DNA of 64,000 bases from Lineus longissimus (Eukaryota; Nemertea; Pilidiophora; Heteronemertea; Lineidae): contig NC_088315.1 of the NCBI RefSeq assembly GCF_910592395.1, positions 9,986,501-10,050,500 on the forward strand, given 5' to 3'. Below are positions 51,603-64,000 of this stretch, one piece after another (position 1 is the stretch's first letter; every line of letters starts with the position of its first letter). The position numbers and the translations under genes were made by a program. The notes beneath the pieces are model-generated. The model ran no database searches. It was given only the letters and a program-made list of their open reading frames with translations, and was not told the DNA's origin.

Positions 51603-51781
51603 CAATGAAACCTCCCTTAGCAGACACCTCTGTTAGCGGGACACCTTCTCTATTAGGAACACTGCTTTTGGCCCCAAATTGGTTGTTTTGACTCAGTTTT
51701 AACCTCTTCAATGAGGACACCTCTCTAGTAAGGACGGCATTTGTTAGTTCAGAGGTTGTCCTTATTAGAGAGGTTCTACTG
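51603..51781 (+). mobile_element. pogo-like MITE
   Basis: TA-CAATGAAACCTCCCTTAGCAG ... GGCCCCAAATTGGTTGTTTTG ... CCTTATTAGAGAGGTTCTACTG. Full length, moderately diverged. Confidence 0.88.
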
Positions 51782-54700
51782 CATATGTCTTACATCGTAG
51801 TTCCAGGCTTCAAGACACACGCCTTGATTTTGGCAAAAATATATAAGGCTCAAATATCTATTTTACATTTGTGATTAAAGTCATTATAACTGTACTCCAC
51901 TGCAAAGTGGGTTGGCTAGATATTTGAAAGTTGATGTGGGCTGTTGCTGAGGCCATGTACCATAGTGAAAGAATCCTGTGCAGGGAAAGGGTCAAAGGAT
52001 GAGTGCACTGAGAAATTCGTATTTTCTGCTGGCCATCAGAAGTTTATATCTGCACTCTTTTTGTGTGGAGGTTGATATTTAAACCAAATCTAAATGAACT
52101 TTGATATTTTATACCATGGTTTGATACCACTATTTTCCTTTGTACCCAAAGTCATTTTCGGATTTTGATTTGAAATTTTTCTCAGTGTACTCCTCCTTTA
52201 AGTAATTATATTAGGGAGTAGACAATTTTATATTGATGATGATGTGTGAAAGCATTCAGTGTCTGGGTGAGAGAGGTATCTTTGCAATAACAGCTGAATT
52301 CAGTTTTATGTTCATGTAACAATATTTATACAGTGCGTTCCAAAAACATTTGAAAAATATTCACAGGTCATGCATTTTGACATGAGCACTGTACTGTCTA
52401 TGTCACTGTAAGAAGACTTCAATCACTGTGCATTTTTGAGTGCACAACACTGTACAAACACAATGGCTTTTCACTTCAGCTTGTTTTTGACATAGACAGA
52501 CTTCAAATTAGCATTTGAAATAACTTGGGCATGTCCCGCCATCATGTATTTATTTTATTTTCAGAACATGTATAGATTAACACTGAGGTTTTTAATTGGA
52601 AAATGATATGTATATACATAAAACATAAGATATTTTAGTTTACCGGTATCTAGTATGTGAATTTTGTGAAATATAAATGTGTTAATGCTCATAGTTGGAA
52701 ACTTGAGGGTAAGATACTTGAGGGTAAGAATATTTGCAGTTTTGAGATCTCGTACTACATCACAGGTACATTAAAACCAGCTGATAAACTAAAAGTTATG
52801 GTAATGTTGGGAAACCTACACCAGGATGTCAACTCTCAGCTCATGTAAGGCTTGGCAACTCATTAACCCTTACGTAGTTAATTGATAAAAATGAATTTTA
52901 CGAAAAATACAAATTGCAAATCTTCAGTTTGGTGCCAAAATCGATTTGGTATTCAATATCTATTTCCATGGAAACCTGTTGGCACGATGATTAATAGATT
53001 TTTTGTATCTTTACTTTCAAAACCATTTTGCCTAAATCGTGCAATTGATGTGACCATAACCTCTTGCTCAGGCCTGCATCTGTTCTTTACTCAGTTCCAC
53101 CTAAGACAGATCTCTGTGCTCGTTATTCTTCTGCGACTGAAAGTCTTTTAAAATTGATCATTGACTCTAAATTGAAGGTAAATTGATCATATGATGATCG
53201 CCAAACTTAGAACTTCTTTATAGTTCACCTTATAAAAACATAGGTGCATGGTCCTAACATTTTCCTATGGCTCTCTTCCAAGTCCAACTTAAATCTTATT
53301 CAGAAAGTTGTTGATTACCTCTTCCAAGATTAGTGATACGTGTTCTGTCCTGCTGCATACTGAAACCATTCCAGTTTAATAAGATATATACAATTTGGTG
53401 ATTAGAATTAAGAGTAGTAAATGCTTTTACTTCAGTTCTGTACAGAAAACCTAGTGTTAATGTACATGACATTTTCGGTAAGGGCATTTACTGTCTTTGT
53501 TCATATCAGCCATCATATCTGTCCATTTCAAGTCTGTTTTCGACATTTTATGACTATCTAATGTTTTATAGCATTGTTTGTTGATTGCTATATTACTCGT
53601 AATATTCTACCAGGCTGACTATATTCTCCCATTTGTGTATAGATCTCTCTTTGATAATTTTGGTAACATATCAGTAGTGAGCATTTTGAAAAATGCCCAG
53701 ACTAGAAGATAGTGTATCAGTGAAAAACTATTATGAATATCACAGTGTTGATCTCAAAATGAATTTTTTTGCGTAATAGTGACCAACTGTTAATACAATG
53801 TGGTCCACTCTTTGCACATTTCCTGTTGGTTGTGGTGTGTATTGATTGTGACAGGCCTAGCCCAGCCAAGATCAGGGCCACAGCGTCAAGTATTTTTTTA
53901 TGAAAGGAAGAGCAGGTCTTCAGGTGTGGCAAAAAGTCGTCATCTCAGAAATTGATTTCTTTTCTTGCACCTGTTTATAAAGTTCGATGCCCAAATCCTG
54001 TCTTCAGCAGTTTTCTTTGACAAGTCTCTTTTGTCATTTTTTGCTGACTCTATGCTATCAATTGATTATTTTTCCTTCCCCCTTAGAACCTACACACTAT
54101 TTTAGATCCATGTGGGACCTTTTTGGTACAGTTAATCTGGCCAAGTGTGCTCATATGATTGACCTCCATTGATAACGTCTTTCCTCCTTTTATCCCAACC
54201 CAATTGTCGTTGTTTCGCTTTGAACCATCCTGGCACAAGATATAGATAGGGTTTATACAGGTTTTTGGTTTGGTTGCACTGAATGTCGTTATCTTACCCT
54301 ATAACCATCCCTCGTCTATAGGTTCATCATTGACCAATCAGCATGCCTGTTTCATCATTTTGACATGATGGCGGCTCTATAACCGTTACGTTACGTTCCA
54401 TCCAAACTAATCCTCCGCACAGAATGTTCACTCGCACTTACTATAACTCTCTTATTAATCCCTGGTGGTGGCTTAATCTGTAGTGACATCCAATTTGCAA
54501 ATTAACAAGTGATAATCGCTCATTAAATCTCATAATCAATCATTCAGTATCAAACTTGACTGTTGATACGATTATTGATGTTGAATTTCTTGAATAGGAT
54601 GTTGTGATCATGATGATGGGATTATCGTTGGTCGTGAATGAAATATATATGAAAGTAATAGTGAGTGATTTTCTGAATATATTCATATATGTGCTTCAAC

Positions 54701-56659
54701 TATACATTCTTCAGACACAGTGGCATATGATCGAAAACCATTATTATGTAGTGAATCATTTTATTGCAGTTGCGTATGTGGAAAAAAACAATTGATTTTG
54801 ATGTCTTAGTTGCGCTATTTCACAGTTTCTCTTGGTTCATGGTGGTGGTCTTTGCTTTAAGTCCTCACCAAGGATGCTGGTGGGATTTTTGAAGTGGATT
54901 ATCCAACTTCCAGATAGCTAGTTTGCAGATATCAAACACTGGTTGGAACAGACGACTTCGATATCTATAATGCTAATGCATAATTACAATATTGATATGT
55001 CAATTTCCCTGGCTCTGAATAGCGTCCTTTAAAAGTTCAACTGGCACCATTTCACGGAAGGTATCACTTTTAAAACCAGGTGAATTCCTTCAAGTCCATG
55101 AAGCCTAATTAGTTTGAAAAAACTTCACCCAGTGGACATACCAGCAGTGTGGTCATACACATCGACAGTAGGTTGAATGATGGATAGAACTGGTATACAA
55201 AGGCTTGCAAGTATGACCTTAAAAATAACACGCCCTTTCAACAGCAGTGGCCCTGGCATATCATTTGCACTCAAAATTTCATGATTTAACCCCGGTTTAT
55301 CCTGAAATCTTTCAATAGAACTCAGATGAGCTGCTCAAACAGTGGTACAGCCTGATCATTTCTGACCTGTACCCACTTATACACCTTGGTACATGTACAG
55401 AGGAGAAGCAAGTTTGACAAAGAGACCTGTCTAGAGTTTTAGCGAATGTGTTGTTTGAATGCGGGGATCTCTTGATTGCCAGCCGAAAGTCCGTGGCAAT
55501 AATCCACAGCAGTTCCAGTGAATAAAATCACCATTTGGTAAAGCATTGATCAGTCATTGATTGCTTTTGATACTCTCTGCAAATCTTTATCAATTGAGGG
55601 AACATGAAGATGGAAGAAATAATGAAGAATTAAGAATTTGCATCTTTTAACTTTCATCATCATTATCTTTGCAAATTTCAGTATTGCTATCCATTTCCAG
55701 AGATTGCTTCTTATCCTCTTCAAAAATAACCATGTCCTTTGTTCACAAAAATGCCTCGTGAAAGGATATACATTGTAATCCTTGTTCTTCAAGTTTTTGA
55801 AGAAAAGTTCAAGATGAAGAGTAGGAAACTTTGGATGAAAAGTGGAAGAATGTGAATTTGATCATTTTGCGTTTGACTTATTTTTCTGTCTGTTCGTCCT
55901 TGCTTGTATATGTTGCATCTAACCTTTTGTATTTAACCTCCACATTGACAACCTGGTTCTGTGCTTGTTGCCATGGATACAAAAAGCATGCCCACAACAA
56001 ATATGTTTTTTTGGTGATGTTGCTTGCCATATTGATACTTCTTTTAAAGTTTATTCCGTTTTGTTTTTTGGTGTTGCGCCCCTCTTGCTTGGTTATGTTT
56101 AATATTGCACGTGCCTAGTACTTATAGCCATTTATGCTTTTACTACCCCGATAGGCAGGTTGAAATGACCTGCGTCGTCTTCCATTACATTTTGAAAATG
56201 GAAGGAGAACCAAAAGAAACTTTAACTCCATTTTTAAAGTGGTTGTGCCATTCGCAGCTTCATGAAGATCAAAACTCTACCCCAACTGATCACACTCATC
56301 AAATAATATTTGATGATTGTTGTCTGGTGGAGTTGTGGGCCATTTTAGTCAAAAGTGCAAAATTAAGGTCCCGTAGCAATACTCTATAGACAGTGGAATA
56401 AGTGGCCACAAAGGGAAATCAGAAAAGGCAAAGATTTTGATTGATGCATAACAAGGCGAAACTAAGTAGAGTCACAGGATTGTGACACTGCGGTGAAAAA
56501 ACATTTCGGCCTTTCCTGATCTCCTGTACCGGTCAATTATTTCACTGTCTAAAGTACATGTCTTTTATATAGCTTGGTCGTGCCATAATGGTCTCGGCCC
56601 CTGCATTTAAAGGACAGTGTCTGTAGTATTCACCTGAGAAAATGGATCTCTGCAAAAAT

Positions 56660-56740
56660 CGGTGATGCCAAAAACTCATTTGGATGCCAAAAACTGATTT
56701 GATGCCAAACTGGTGATGCCAAAAACTCATTTGGATTTTG
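56660..56740 (+). repeat. short tandem repeat
   Basis: GTGATGCCAAAAACTCATTTG and GATGCCAAAAACTGATTT recur about four times in 80 bp. Confidence 0.75.
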
Positions 56741-57184
56741 AACATCATCTTTGAACTATTAATACAACTTTAAAAAACTGTTGACTGCAAAATCGATAAG
56801 TTAAGACACAATTCTTTAAAAGTGTGCTTTTGTTGCAAATTCAACCAGCTTTTTTTTCTTCAATTTTTTTCTATATCTTCCTCTTTACAATTTGGTGCAA
56901 TTTCATTCCCTGTTAAATTCTACGTTATTAGGTGAGGCTAACTGGTAGTCTGCCTTCCCTTTTCTAAAAGTCAGCAGGAGTTGGCATAGCTTTCGGGACA
57001 GGCTGTACATGTATGTGCTCATAACCAATTAACCATCTTAGGCTAAAAATCATTAGGCTATGATTAGACAAAAATGTTCTTCCAAATTCATGAAAGATAT
57101 TTTTTTCTTCTATATTCTTCAAAGACTTTTAAACATGAGGTTGTGGTTTTGAAGAGATGTCACTTTGTCTATTCCCATGTGGAT

Positions 57185-57407
57185 GGTTTACATAGAGTTC
57201 ATGTTGTCACTTGCCCTGGTTCACATGTCACATGTCATTTGTCACAAGCATGACCGATTTCAGCTTGAAAATGTGACCTGACATGAAATGAAATGAGGGT
57301 GAAAAGTGACATCATGAATCCTATGTAACCCACTCATTGGAAATAACATTTGTTTTAAATGTCATGTGACTTAAGTGACATGTGACATTGCAAACTCTAT
57401 GTAAACT
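57185..57407. mobile_element. MITE, GTTTACATAGAG ends
   Basis: GGTTTACATAGAGTTCATGTTGTCAC at the left, GTGACATTGCAAACTCTATGTAAAC at the right. Interior has several TCACATGTCA / TGACATGTGA pairs. It is the unexpanded relative of 46217-46946. Confidence 0.85.
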
Positions 57408-59027
57408 CATGCAGCCTCAGTGATGTTTCAGTCATTTAAAAAGAGCAAGTCAAAATTAATAACCCCTGCAGATGAATTGACAATGCCTATTGGCAGAAAT
57501 CGACATCTCTCTGACTGATATCACTCAATATCGCTGATAACTTCTGGAAAAGATTTTTTTGCACACTTGAAAACCTGCCTTTCCTCAAGATTGTGTTTAG
57601 TTGTCAGATACGGAGGTGCCAACTTATCACAGGGTTAGTATCCTCATTTTAAGCACACGTGATGAAATCATGATTCAAGATGTATTTTACCCTTCATTTG
57701 AATCACCTCGCTATGTAAAATATGGCGTGCTCTGTCCAAAATAGGGTTTCGGAGCATATGGAGAAAATGGGGAATGGAGAAAAGGAGAAATGAGCCAATA
57801 GCCCATTGTCCTGTCTAAGCCCCAAAGACTACTTGCCACAAGAGCAGGTCACAAATGAAAAAACTTACAGAATTCAGTTCCAGCAAATTTTACAACCTTG
57901 TTTTGAGGAAGAAAGTTGTTGGATGACATTCACCTACAATTTGCTATTTTCTGATTTTGATGAGTAAAATACATTTTGCAACACGTTTTATCACAGTTTA
58001 TTGTTATGTATGGTTGGTTGAATTGGTCGAACTTGGTCTGGAGAAGATAGTTTTTACAATGGAAATTAAAAATGCTTTAATTATTTTGTGTTTCACTCGA
58101 GTTGGTCAGAATTTCATGTACCGGTACACATTTACATACACAGCTGAGTGTAGAAGTAATCTGGCCAACTTGAGTTGGAGCTATATATATATATTTGTAA
58201 TCCATGATAAGATTTTGACATATTTACACAATAAAACATGATCATGTACATAGGAGGAAGATGTGTCATTGTTATTTTTTGTCGGCATGCTTTTCATTTT
58301 TTTCATGGCATGAACATTGCACAGAAACCAGAGTTGAAATGTCCACAAAGTGTCTTATGTTATCATAGTCTGCTATTGTCATGCTTACATAATGCTTTTT
58401 CCACCGCTCGATCTTGTCTAGGGTGTCCACACAGACATGCAGTAATGTTGCTTTACAGGCCAAATGTAACACGGGTGGGCACCTTTAGTTGGCAAGCTAA
58501 AGCTACATGCACACGACAGACCAAATAACAAAAACAGCGTTTTCAGAATGTTTTCAAATGTTTTCAGGGTCGCTTGCACACAACAAACAAAATGATGCAG
58601 GCGGATCAAAAAATAACCGGCTTAATAATAAGCTTTTCAACAAGTGCACGCATCATCGAGTAGAACATTCCAGGCAATTATACATTTCATATTTTATGTT
58701 TTTCGCAAACTTTGTTCCGACAATGTACAAGGACAGATTGGCAAGAAATAATGTTTTTTCCCATTTTGTCTGTCGTGTGTGCATACATGTAGCTTACAGC
58801 ATTGTATCTTGGGCGCCAACAAAATTTATGTACTGCTTGATTGAGTGTCCTTTCAGAAGGTGGCCTCTGTTGATCACCAAATTCATTTTGTTTGCAAAAA
58901 TCAATGTTTCAATGTGGCCTTTAACTTTCAGGTTGATCATAGATCCTTTTTGGTGTGTATCTCGGCATTGATCACATATGTTTGTCATAGATTCATCTTA
59001 GAATTCAGACTTAAAATTGTGGCAGAG

Positions 59028-59272
59028 TCGGCGTGACCTTGACCAACTTTTCAAGGTCACCATGTCAGCATTTTGAAATTGTAGGTTGAAAGGTGGAGTA
59101 TTTTCATTGTTTTCTTGAGACCCTTGTTGATTATCTGCATGACTTGTTGAGAAAAACTTGAGTCGCTGTGTCCTGCATGTAACTTTCAGGAGTCGGTAGA
59201 TCATGTGTTACGCAACACACGAGTTAAGCCACCTTGGCAAAGGTGAGCACACCAGCCCCTGGCAATTTCATT
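59028..59272 (+). mobile_element. 3' fragment of a large CGTCC-type element
   Basis: GTGACCTTGACCAACTTTTCAAGGTCAC and the end GGCAAAGGTGAGCACACCAG-CCCCTGGCAATTTCATT parallel the 3' part and terminus of 457-1573 and 11788-12942, but the rest is diverged: a related subfamily. Confidence 0.65.
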
Positions 59273-59295
59273 AGACTCAACTGAGGCTGAATTGA

Positions 59296-59559
59296 TTTGC
59301 TCCATGCTCTCTGGTTCGACAACCAAACTTGGAAGACTTCTTGAATTTCTGGTATGGCCCTCCAGAGCCCTCTAGCAGCAAATTATGGGACTATGCTCTT
59401 GGAGAACTACCAACCTGGCTGCTTGGGCCTGGACAGCACCATCCATCCATCATCAATCATCACCATCATCATCATCAGGCACCATGGCCCTCCTCCTTAC
59501 AGTTACCAATGTCATCCTTCAACCCTGCACCTGCTTTTTTCAACCCTCAAGTTTAATTG
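59296..59559 (+). other. unexplained open stretch, His/Pro-rich
   Basis: An open frame of about 87 codons without ATG reads LEDFLNFWYGPPEPSSSKLW, then LGELPTWLLGPG, a six-His run and a Pro/Phe-rich end at a stop. It begins 23 bp after a repeat terminus. I do not recognise it; no good acceptor or start codon is visible, so it may be chance or a fossil exon. Confidence 0.25.
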
Positions 59560-62428
59560 GCACCAGTCAGAAATGATCAGGTGTAACTCTTATAAGAGCA
59601 GGTCCTCGAGTTCCCCTGAATGGTTTCAGAATGTTGACTGGTCACTCTCATTGCTGTGGGGAGGTGACAATAAACCCAGTCTTTTCCCTTTATAATATGT
59701 AGACCCTGATATGATTTGGTTGTTCTGTGGCATGATGACAGGTGGCAGATGGTAGGACTCCCAGTCTGTTGTACATTTTCTACAGGCCTATGTAGGCATT
59801 TCAACTCTGAAGTTTGACCATTTGGAGGGATCTGGAGGCATCAATCACCTTCTCAAAGCAGATTAAAGAATATTCTCCCAGCAAACACATATTGCCATTA
59901 CACTCTGAGGTCCGAGATTTGTCACGGACGCATGATGACATCCAAATCATCATCAATAGCAAATCACTCATTTCCACAAGACCCACATTTACCCTGGACT
60001 TCAAAGAGTGATATGAGTATCGTTTTTCAGATGTTGTGTCCCAGGTAATCCGGGGAGTAAATCGCTATGATTCTGATATTTTCACACGCCTGTGATCTAC
60101 TCCATGTATCGTGGAGTAGGTGATATGAATGGCCACCTGTGTTGGCAGTCGCGGAACAATGTAGTTACGCCACTCTGCAGGAATATGGATTGATCCTTCA
60201 ACGATAGAAAAAGATGTATCGAAAATAATGTTTATTGCATCACAGTGCGGTACATTCACATGAATAGAGTTGGCAATGTAAGAATTTCGTATGATCAGGT
60301 GAAAAATGACAAGTGAATAGTTGTTTAACACTTCCCTAGTCCTGCAGTGTCTGGGCAATCTTTTTACCCTACTTTACTGTCAGTCGGGCAACACTAGGCA
60401 AGCGCTTCAAGGCATGAAATCAGGTGCTGAACACACTATTCGATTTTTTGAATATTTTCTGTTGATATGTGATCGAGAAACGTACCATGATTATGGAGCA
60501 CTGTATCAAAGGAATGTTCACTTGGGACAGTGGCCATCTGATTCACCAGTGGAGGCAAACTGTTTAGTTCCTTGCTCATAGTCTAGGTGTCAGTACTTGT
60601 GTTTGAGGGCTATGGAATTGGAATGGTTTGTTCATATAAATGTAACTTTTCCGGATTACATTTATTTTGTGTGAGATGCCTTAAGTAGAATAGGAAAACA
60701 CAATTCCAATCAAGTAATTGTTCCACTAAAGCAGGAAATGCAGCAAAATAGCTCGTTGAGTTGCGTACTAATTAGGCAGTGTTACGTCTGGAAATGAAGA
60801 AGGGTTTTCCTGTCATAAAGCATTTCTTCTCTGATATGTCGACAAATTGGCTTCAGGTTTATTGGGTATATAGACCTTAGAATGATGGTTCAATCTGCCA
60901 GGATGCTAGTCATACTGTAATTGTTGTTGGGTTTGTTGTTGTTTTTTTTGGGAGGGGGAAATAGGCTGACCTCAATCCAACTTCCAACGGAACTTGTTAA
61001 ATTTTGTTAATTAAACCTGCTAACTTAAATTTTGTTGATCATATAGGTTCATTAACTTTTATCTTAATTGGTTTAATTTGTCGAAACGGTCTGTTTTCAC
61101 AAGCAAAGTTTGGAAATCAGTGTGTCCTTCAACATCCGTAGTCACTACAGAATCATCAGGAAATGACATGATCATTGTTGATTGTCGATATTGCTGACTT
61201 CATCGAGATTTTGTTGGGGAATCCTAACAAGATCTGGTCAAAGGTGTGCAAAGCCATGCACCGTGATAGCAGCCTGCAGCTTTCGCATGCCTGTGTCCAG
61301 ATCTTGAACAATAGAACTCGCCGGCCAAGTCATGATGACATCTGCAACCTATGATAATGATCAAGTCATGACTTGATGATGTCTTGCAGTGTAAAAACGA
61401 AAATTTGAACAACGTTGATTTTGGAACTTTGCCTGTGATAACAGAACCTCAGGACTGAAATTCTTTAGCTTTGAAATTTTGATGGCAAAGAAGATCTGGC
61501 ATGTTATCTAATGACAATGACATCATATGTCTGACACTTTACTGTACTGCCCTTATATGAATTTCAGGGTGACGGGATGTGTGTGGGTGGGGGGGGGGGG
61601 GGGTACCTGAAGTGTTTTTGAAAACATCCTTAGTTTAAGTTTCATATACATGTAGTCTTATCATGCAAGCGCTTAACTTTACCTCCAATGATAGAAAAAA
61701 AGGCCTTGGACCAAGACCCAAACCAAAACAGACATACAACAATGAGGGGGGGTGGGGGTATATTGGTATACCACTTTTTGTCCTGAATCTGCCTGAAAAA
61801 CACATATTTTGTTACAGAAGTCTGGGGGCACTTAGCGCTGACACCCAACTTAACCGTATAACTCTGTTTGTCAATACCGTTTAGGCGTATGCGTTTCCTG
61901 CCACCAGCAGGAAGGTTATTCAATAACCTGTATTGGTGAAAGCTACTCCCATGTGGATTCGTCAGAAATATTGATCACGTATATATCAGATTCATGTCGG
62001 AAACTTTCCAAAAGTGCACAAGTGCCGCTGTGAGCTTGTCATATACATGCACATGATGTACGTACACAATTACTAACCCGTTTAATGTATATGTAGCAAG
62101 TGTAGGGTGATTTGAGATGAACCTTTGTCTGGTTTTGAACAGGTTGCCAAGGGTTCTTAATTCATAATGTAGTTTTCTGACTTGAAATGTCCCCATTAAA
62201 AAAAGTTCAGACTGATTTATTCAGTGCAGTTCAGTGCCTGATGATTGGGAGTTGAAACAATTTTATCTGCAACTTTTACTTTAATTACTTGACGGCCAGA
62301 GTAAAATCGGGGGCCAGTGTTGTGGGGTGGGGGTTAGCCTAGCTCGGAGCAAGCTGGTCGGTTTTTTTCCTGCTTGGTGCCGTCTGTGCTAGAGTTGGGT
62401 CGTTTTCATTTGCCAACTTGCTTCTTTA

Positions 62429-62651
62429 TGGGTTGACCAATAGGCACTAGCATTTTGGCTAAAACTTGAAATCCTAAAGCAATTAGAACTCCTTCAAAAT
62501 GAATTGAATTTCGAGGGTGGAAATCTGTTCACTGGAAAACAAAGAACTCGCTCCCACCCTTGAAATTGGCATTCAGTTCACTTTGAAATAGCTCTCACTG
62601 CTTTAGGATTTCAAATTCTAGCCAAAGTGGTCTCTATGGTCCACCCCTTAA
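62429..62651. mobile_element. MITE with 80-bp inverted arms
   Basis: TTTTGGCTAAAACTTGAAATCCTAAAGC against GCTTTAGGATTTCAAATTCTAGCCAAAG, continuing inward (GAATTTCGAGGGTGG against CCACCCTTGAAATT). Nearly the whole element folds on itself. Confidence 0.88.
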
Positions 62652-63264
62652 GTTATTTGCAAAGAGGAGGAATATGGCAATGGCCTGATGAGTTGAAATG
62701 TGTGCGGAGGTGAAGAAGATCATTGATAGTATGTGAAAATTCCGTAACCTCTGCAATGAGAAATGCACTGTGGTTGCCATCACGGAAGATGTGTACTCAT
62801 GGGGTATTGATTGATTTGATGGAAAATTAGTTGTGTGACAGACTCAAATATTTATGTACATGACAGTTTTGTGTATCTCTGAGATAGACGTCATCAGTCT
62901 CCTTGTGTTGACTTGCAAAACTGGCAAAGATCAGGTCAGTTTTTTGTTGGGCCTATTCTTGCTATGTCTCTCAGTGAGATGGATGAAACTATCCTAACTA
63001 TTTCCATCACACGCCTAACTTTTATCAAATATTCCTTCAGAGATGCAATGAAGTTTTTCGAACAGGTGTTAGTTGGTTGGTTGACTAAAAAGTAGTTTAT
63101 AAAAAAATATCATGATGGCGGTCATGCTGGCTGTGGTAAATTGCATAACACAGCTTTGTAACCAGATAAATGTGTATGGTTAGGAGTGCTTCGTTTCTAA
63201 CCTTAATGTTGTTTCATAATAATTGATATTTGCTGTGGAGACATGATCGATACTGTGTCAACGC

Positions 63265-63534
63265 TATAGACGGTTTGCGAAAAGAAATTTCGGCCATTTT
63301 GAAAAGGCCTTTTCACAGGCGGCGTAAGTTTACCATGACATAAACGTCATATGTTTTAAATCAAATCATCACCAAAGGCATTCAAAATATCATAAACATT
63401 GGAAGACATGGACAACTTCAATTAAATTGCACTAATGAGCTTATCTATTGTAAATTTTATGCCATGGTAAACATACGTTGCCTGTGAAAAGGCCTTTTCA
63501 AAATTGTCCAAGTTTATTTTCGCAGGTTGTCTAT
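63265..63534. mobile_element. MITE with 80-bp inverted arms
   Basis: ATAGACGGTTTGCGAAAA ... TTTTGAAAAGGCCTTTTCAC-AGGC against GCCTGTGAAAAGGCC-TTTTCAAAA ... CGCAGGTTGTCTAT. Each arm also holds the small palindrome GAAAAGGCCTTTTC. Confidence 0.9.
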
Positions 63535-64000
63535 TTGGCCAGTTGAGGGGCACCTGTACAAAAGGCCTGTCTTGCGTGTAATACTAGGCCTTTGTTTAAT
63601 AGGCAAGCCTAAACTGGTAGTAGCGCGGACACAGTATGCATTTAGCTGAGCAGTTGACATAATTGCCCTGCTGATTGGAATGGGATAGTTTAAAAATTGA
63701 CACAGATATTGATGCCAGTTTGTCAATGGTCTGTTGTCTGATTGTTGTGTATGACATTTCAATTACATTTACTTAGTTATTCATTGATTATCGGATGTAA
63801 ATAAATATAAGGCTGAAAATAGCACTACTGCTTTGATAATGATGAAGGATTGAAAGAAAACCTGAAATGTGAATGCGGAATCGGTTTATGTTTTATTTCA
63901 GATGGAAAGAATATAAGTCAATGGTTTTTACTGTTTTTAACGCTGACGGATTATAAAAAATGTTGCCTGACATGGAGGGGGCCTGATTGTTCAAAACCAC

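Larger units (their letters stand above)
48951..64000. other. downstream region: no further exon recognised
   Basis: Searched by eye for an EPS8 C-terminus (actin-capping helices, SAM-like domain) without success. Holds MITEs at 48997, 49661, 51118, 51603, 57185, 62429 and 63265, a LINE tail at 50181 and a large-element fragment at 59028. 52000-56600 and 60010-62400 appear to hold only unique AT-rich sequence. Confidence 0.5.

Noticed and set aside
58507-58971. 154-codon open frame on the + strand
   Set aside because: No family resemblance, mixed low-information composition, overlapping frames on the other strand; treated as noncoding.
60065-60358. 97-codon open frame on the minus strand with a plausible amino-acid mix
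   Set aside because: No domain recognised, and an equally good frame lies next to it on the other strand; not enough support.
63898-64000. Acceptor-like TTTATTTCAG followed by an open frame to the window end, in a phase that would fit exon 17
   Set aside because: The peptide (DGKNISQWFLLFLT...) has no resemblance to the EPS8 C-terminus, and no donor can be seen before the window ends.

Overview
This is eukaryotic DNA from an animal. It contains one intron-rich gene on the + strand, spread over more than 40 kb, in a background crowded with short inverted-repeat transposons, minisatellites and tRNA-derived SINEs. The exons are short and follow GT-AG rules. The repeat content (CGTCC-rich interspersed elements, TA- and TTAA-flanked MITEs, SINEs with a GGGCAAG core) resembles marine invertebrates such as molluscs, brachiopods, lancelets or hemichordates. 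The exact taxon cannot be fixed from this window.

The gene is an EPS8-family actin regulator. I assembled 17 coding exons from 7778 to 48927. Every junction phase matches the next, giving about 748 codons: a serine/arginine/proline-rich N-terminus, a PTB domain (exons 5-8), a proline-rich linker, the conserved EPS8 middle region (exons 11-13), an SH3 domain (exons 15-16) and a proline-rich segment (exon 17). The expected C-terminal actin-capping helices and SAM-like domain were not found. They either lie beyond 64000, or the transcript ends by read-through of exon 17 to a stop at 48948-48950. Three extra candidate exons (54, 57 and 30 nt) lie in one intron. Each is phase 1 on both sides, so each could be included without a frameshift.

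Layout: 1-2040 is a nest of repeats; 2041-7752 is upstream sequence with several MITEs; 7753-48950 is the gene with repeat-filled introns; 48951-64000 has no recognised exon but holds several MITEs, a 5'-truncated LINE tail and a partial large repeat.

The most conspicuous non-genic signal is a family of about a dozen short elements of about 155-180 bp with CAGTRGAACCTC termini and TA flanks, resembling pogo/Tigger-type MITEs. Other families include a palindromic TGTGACCCG element, TTAA-flanked piggyBac-like elements, an element carrying a broken Myb/SANT-like ORF, and a MITE in which a 59-60 bp minisatellite has expanded. I saw no CRISPR array, operon or functional tRNA/rRNA gene, and nothing supporting a wholly new system.
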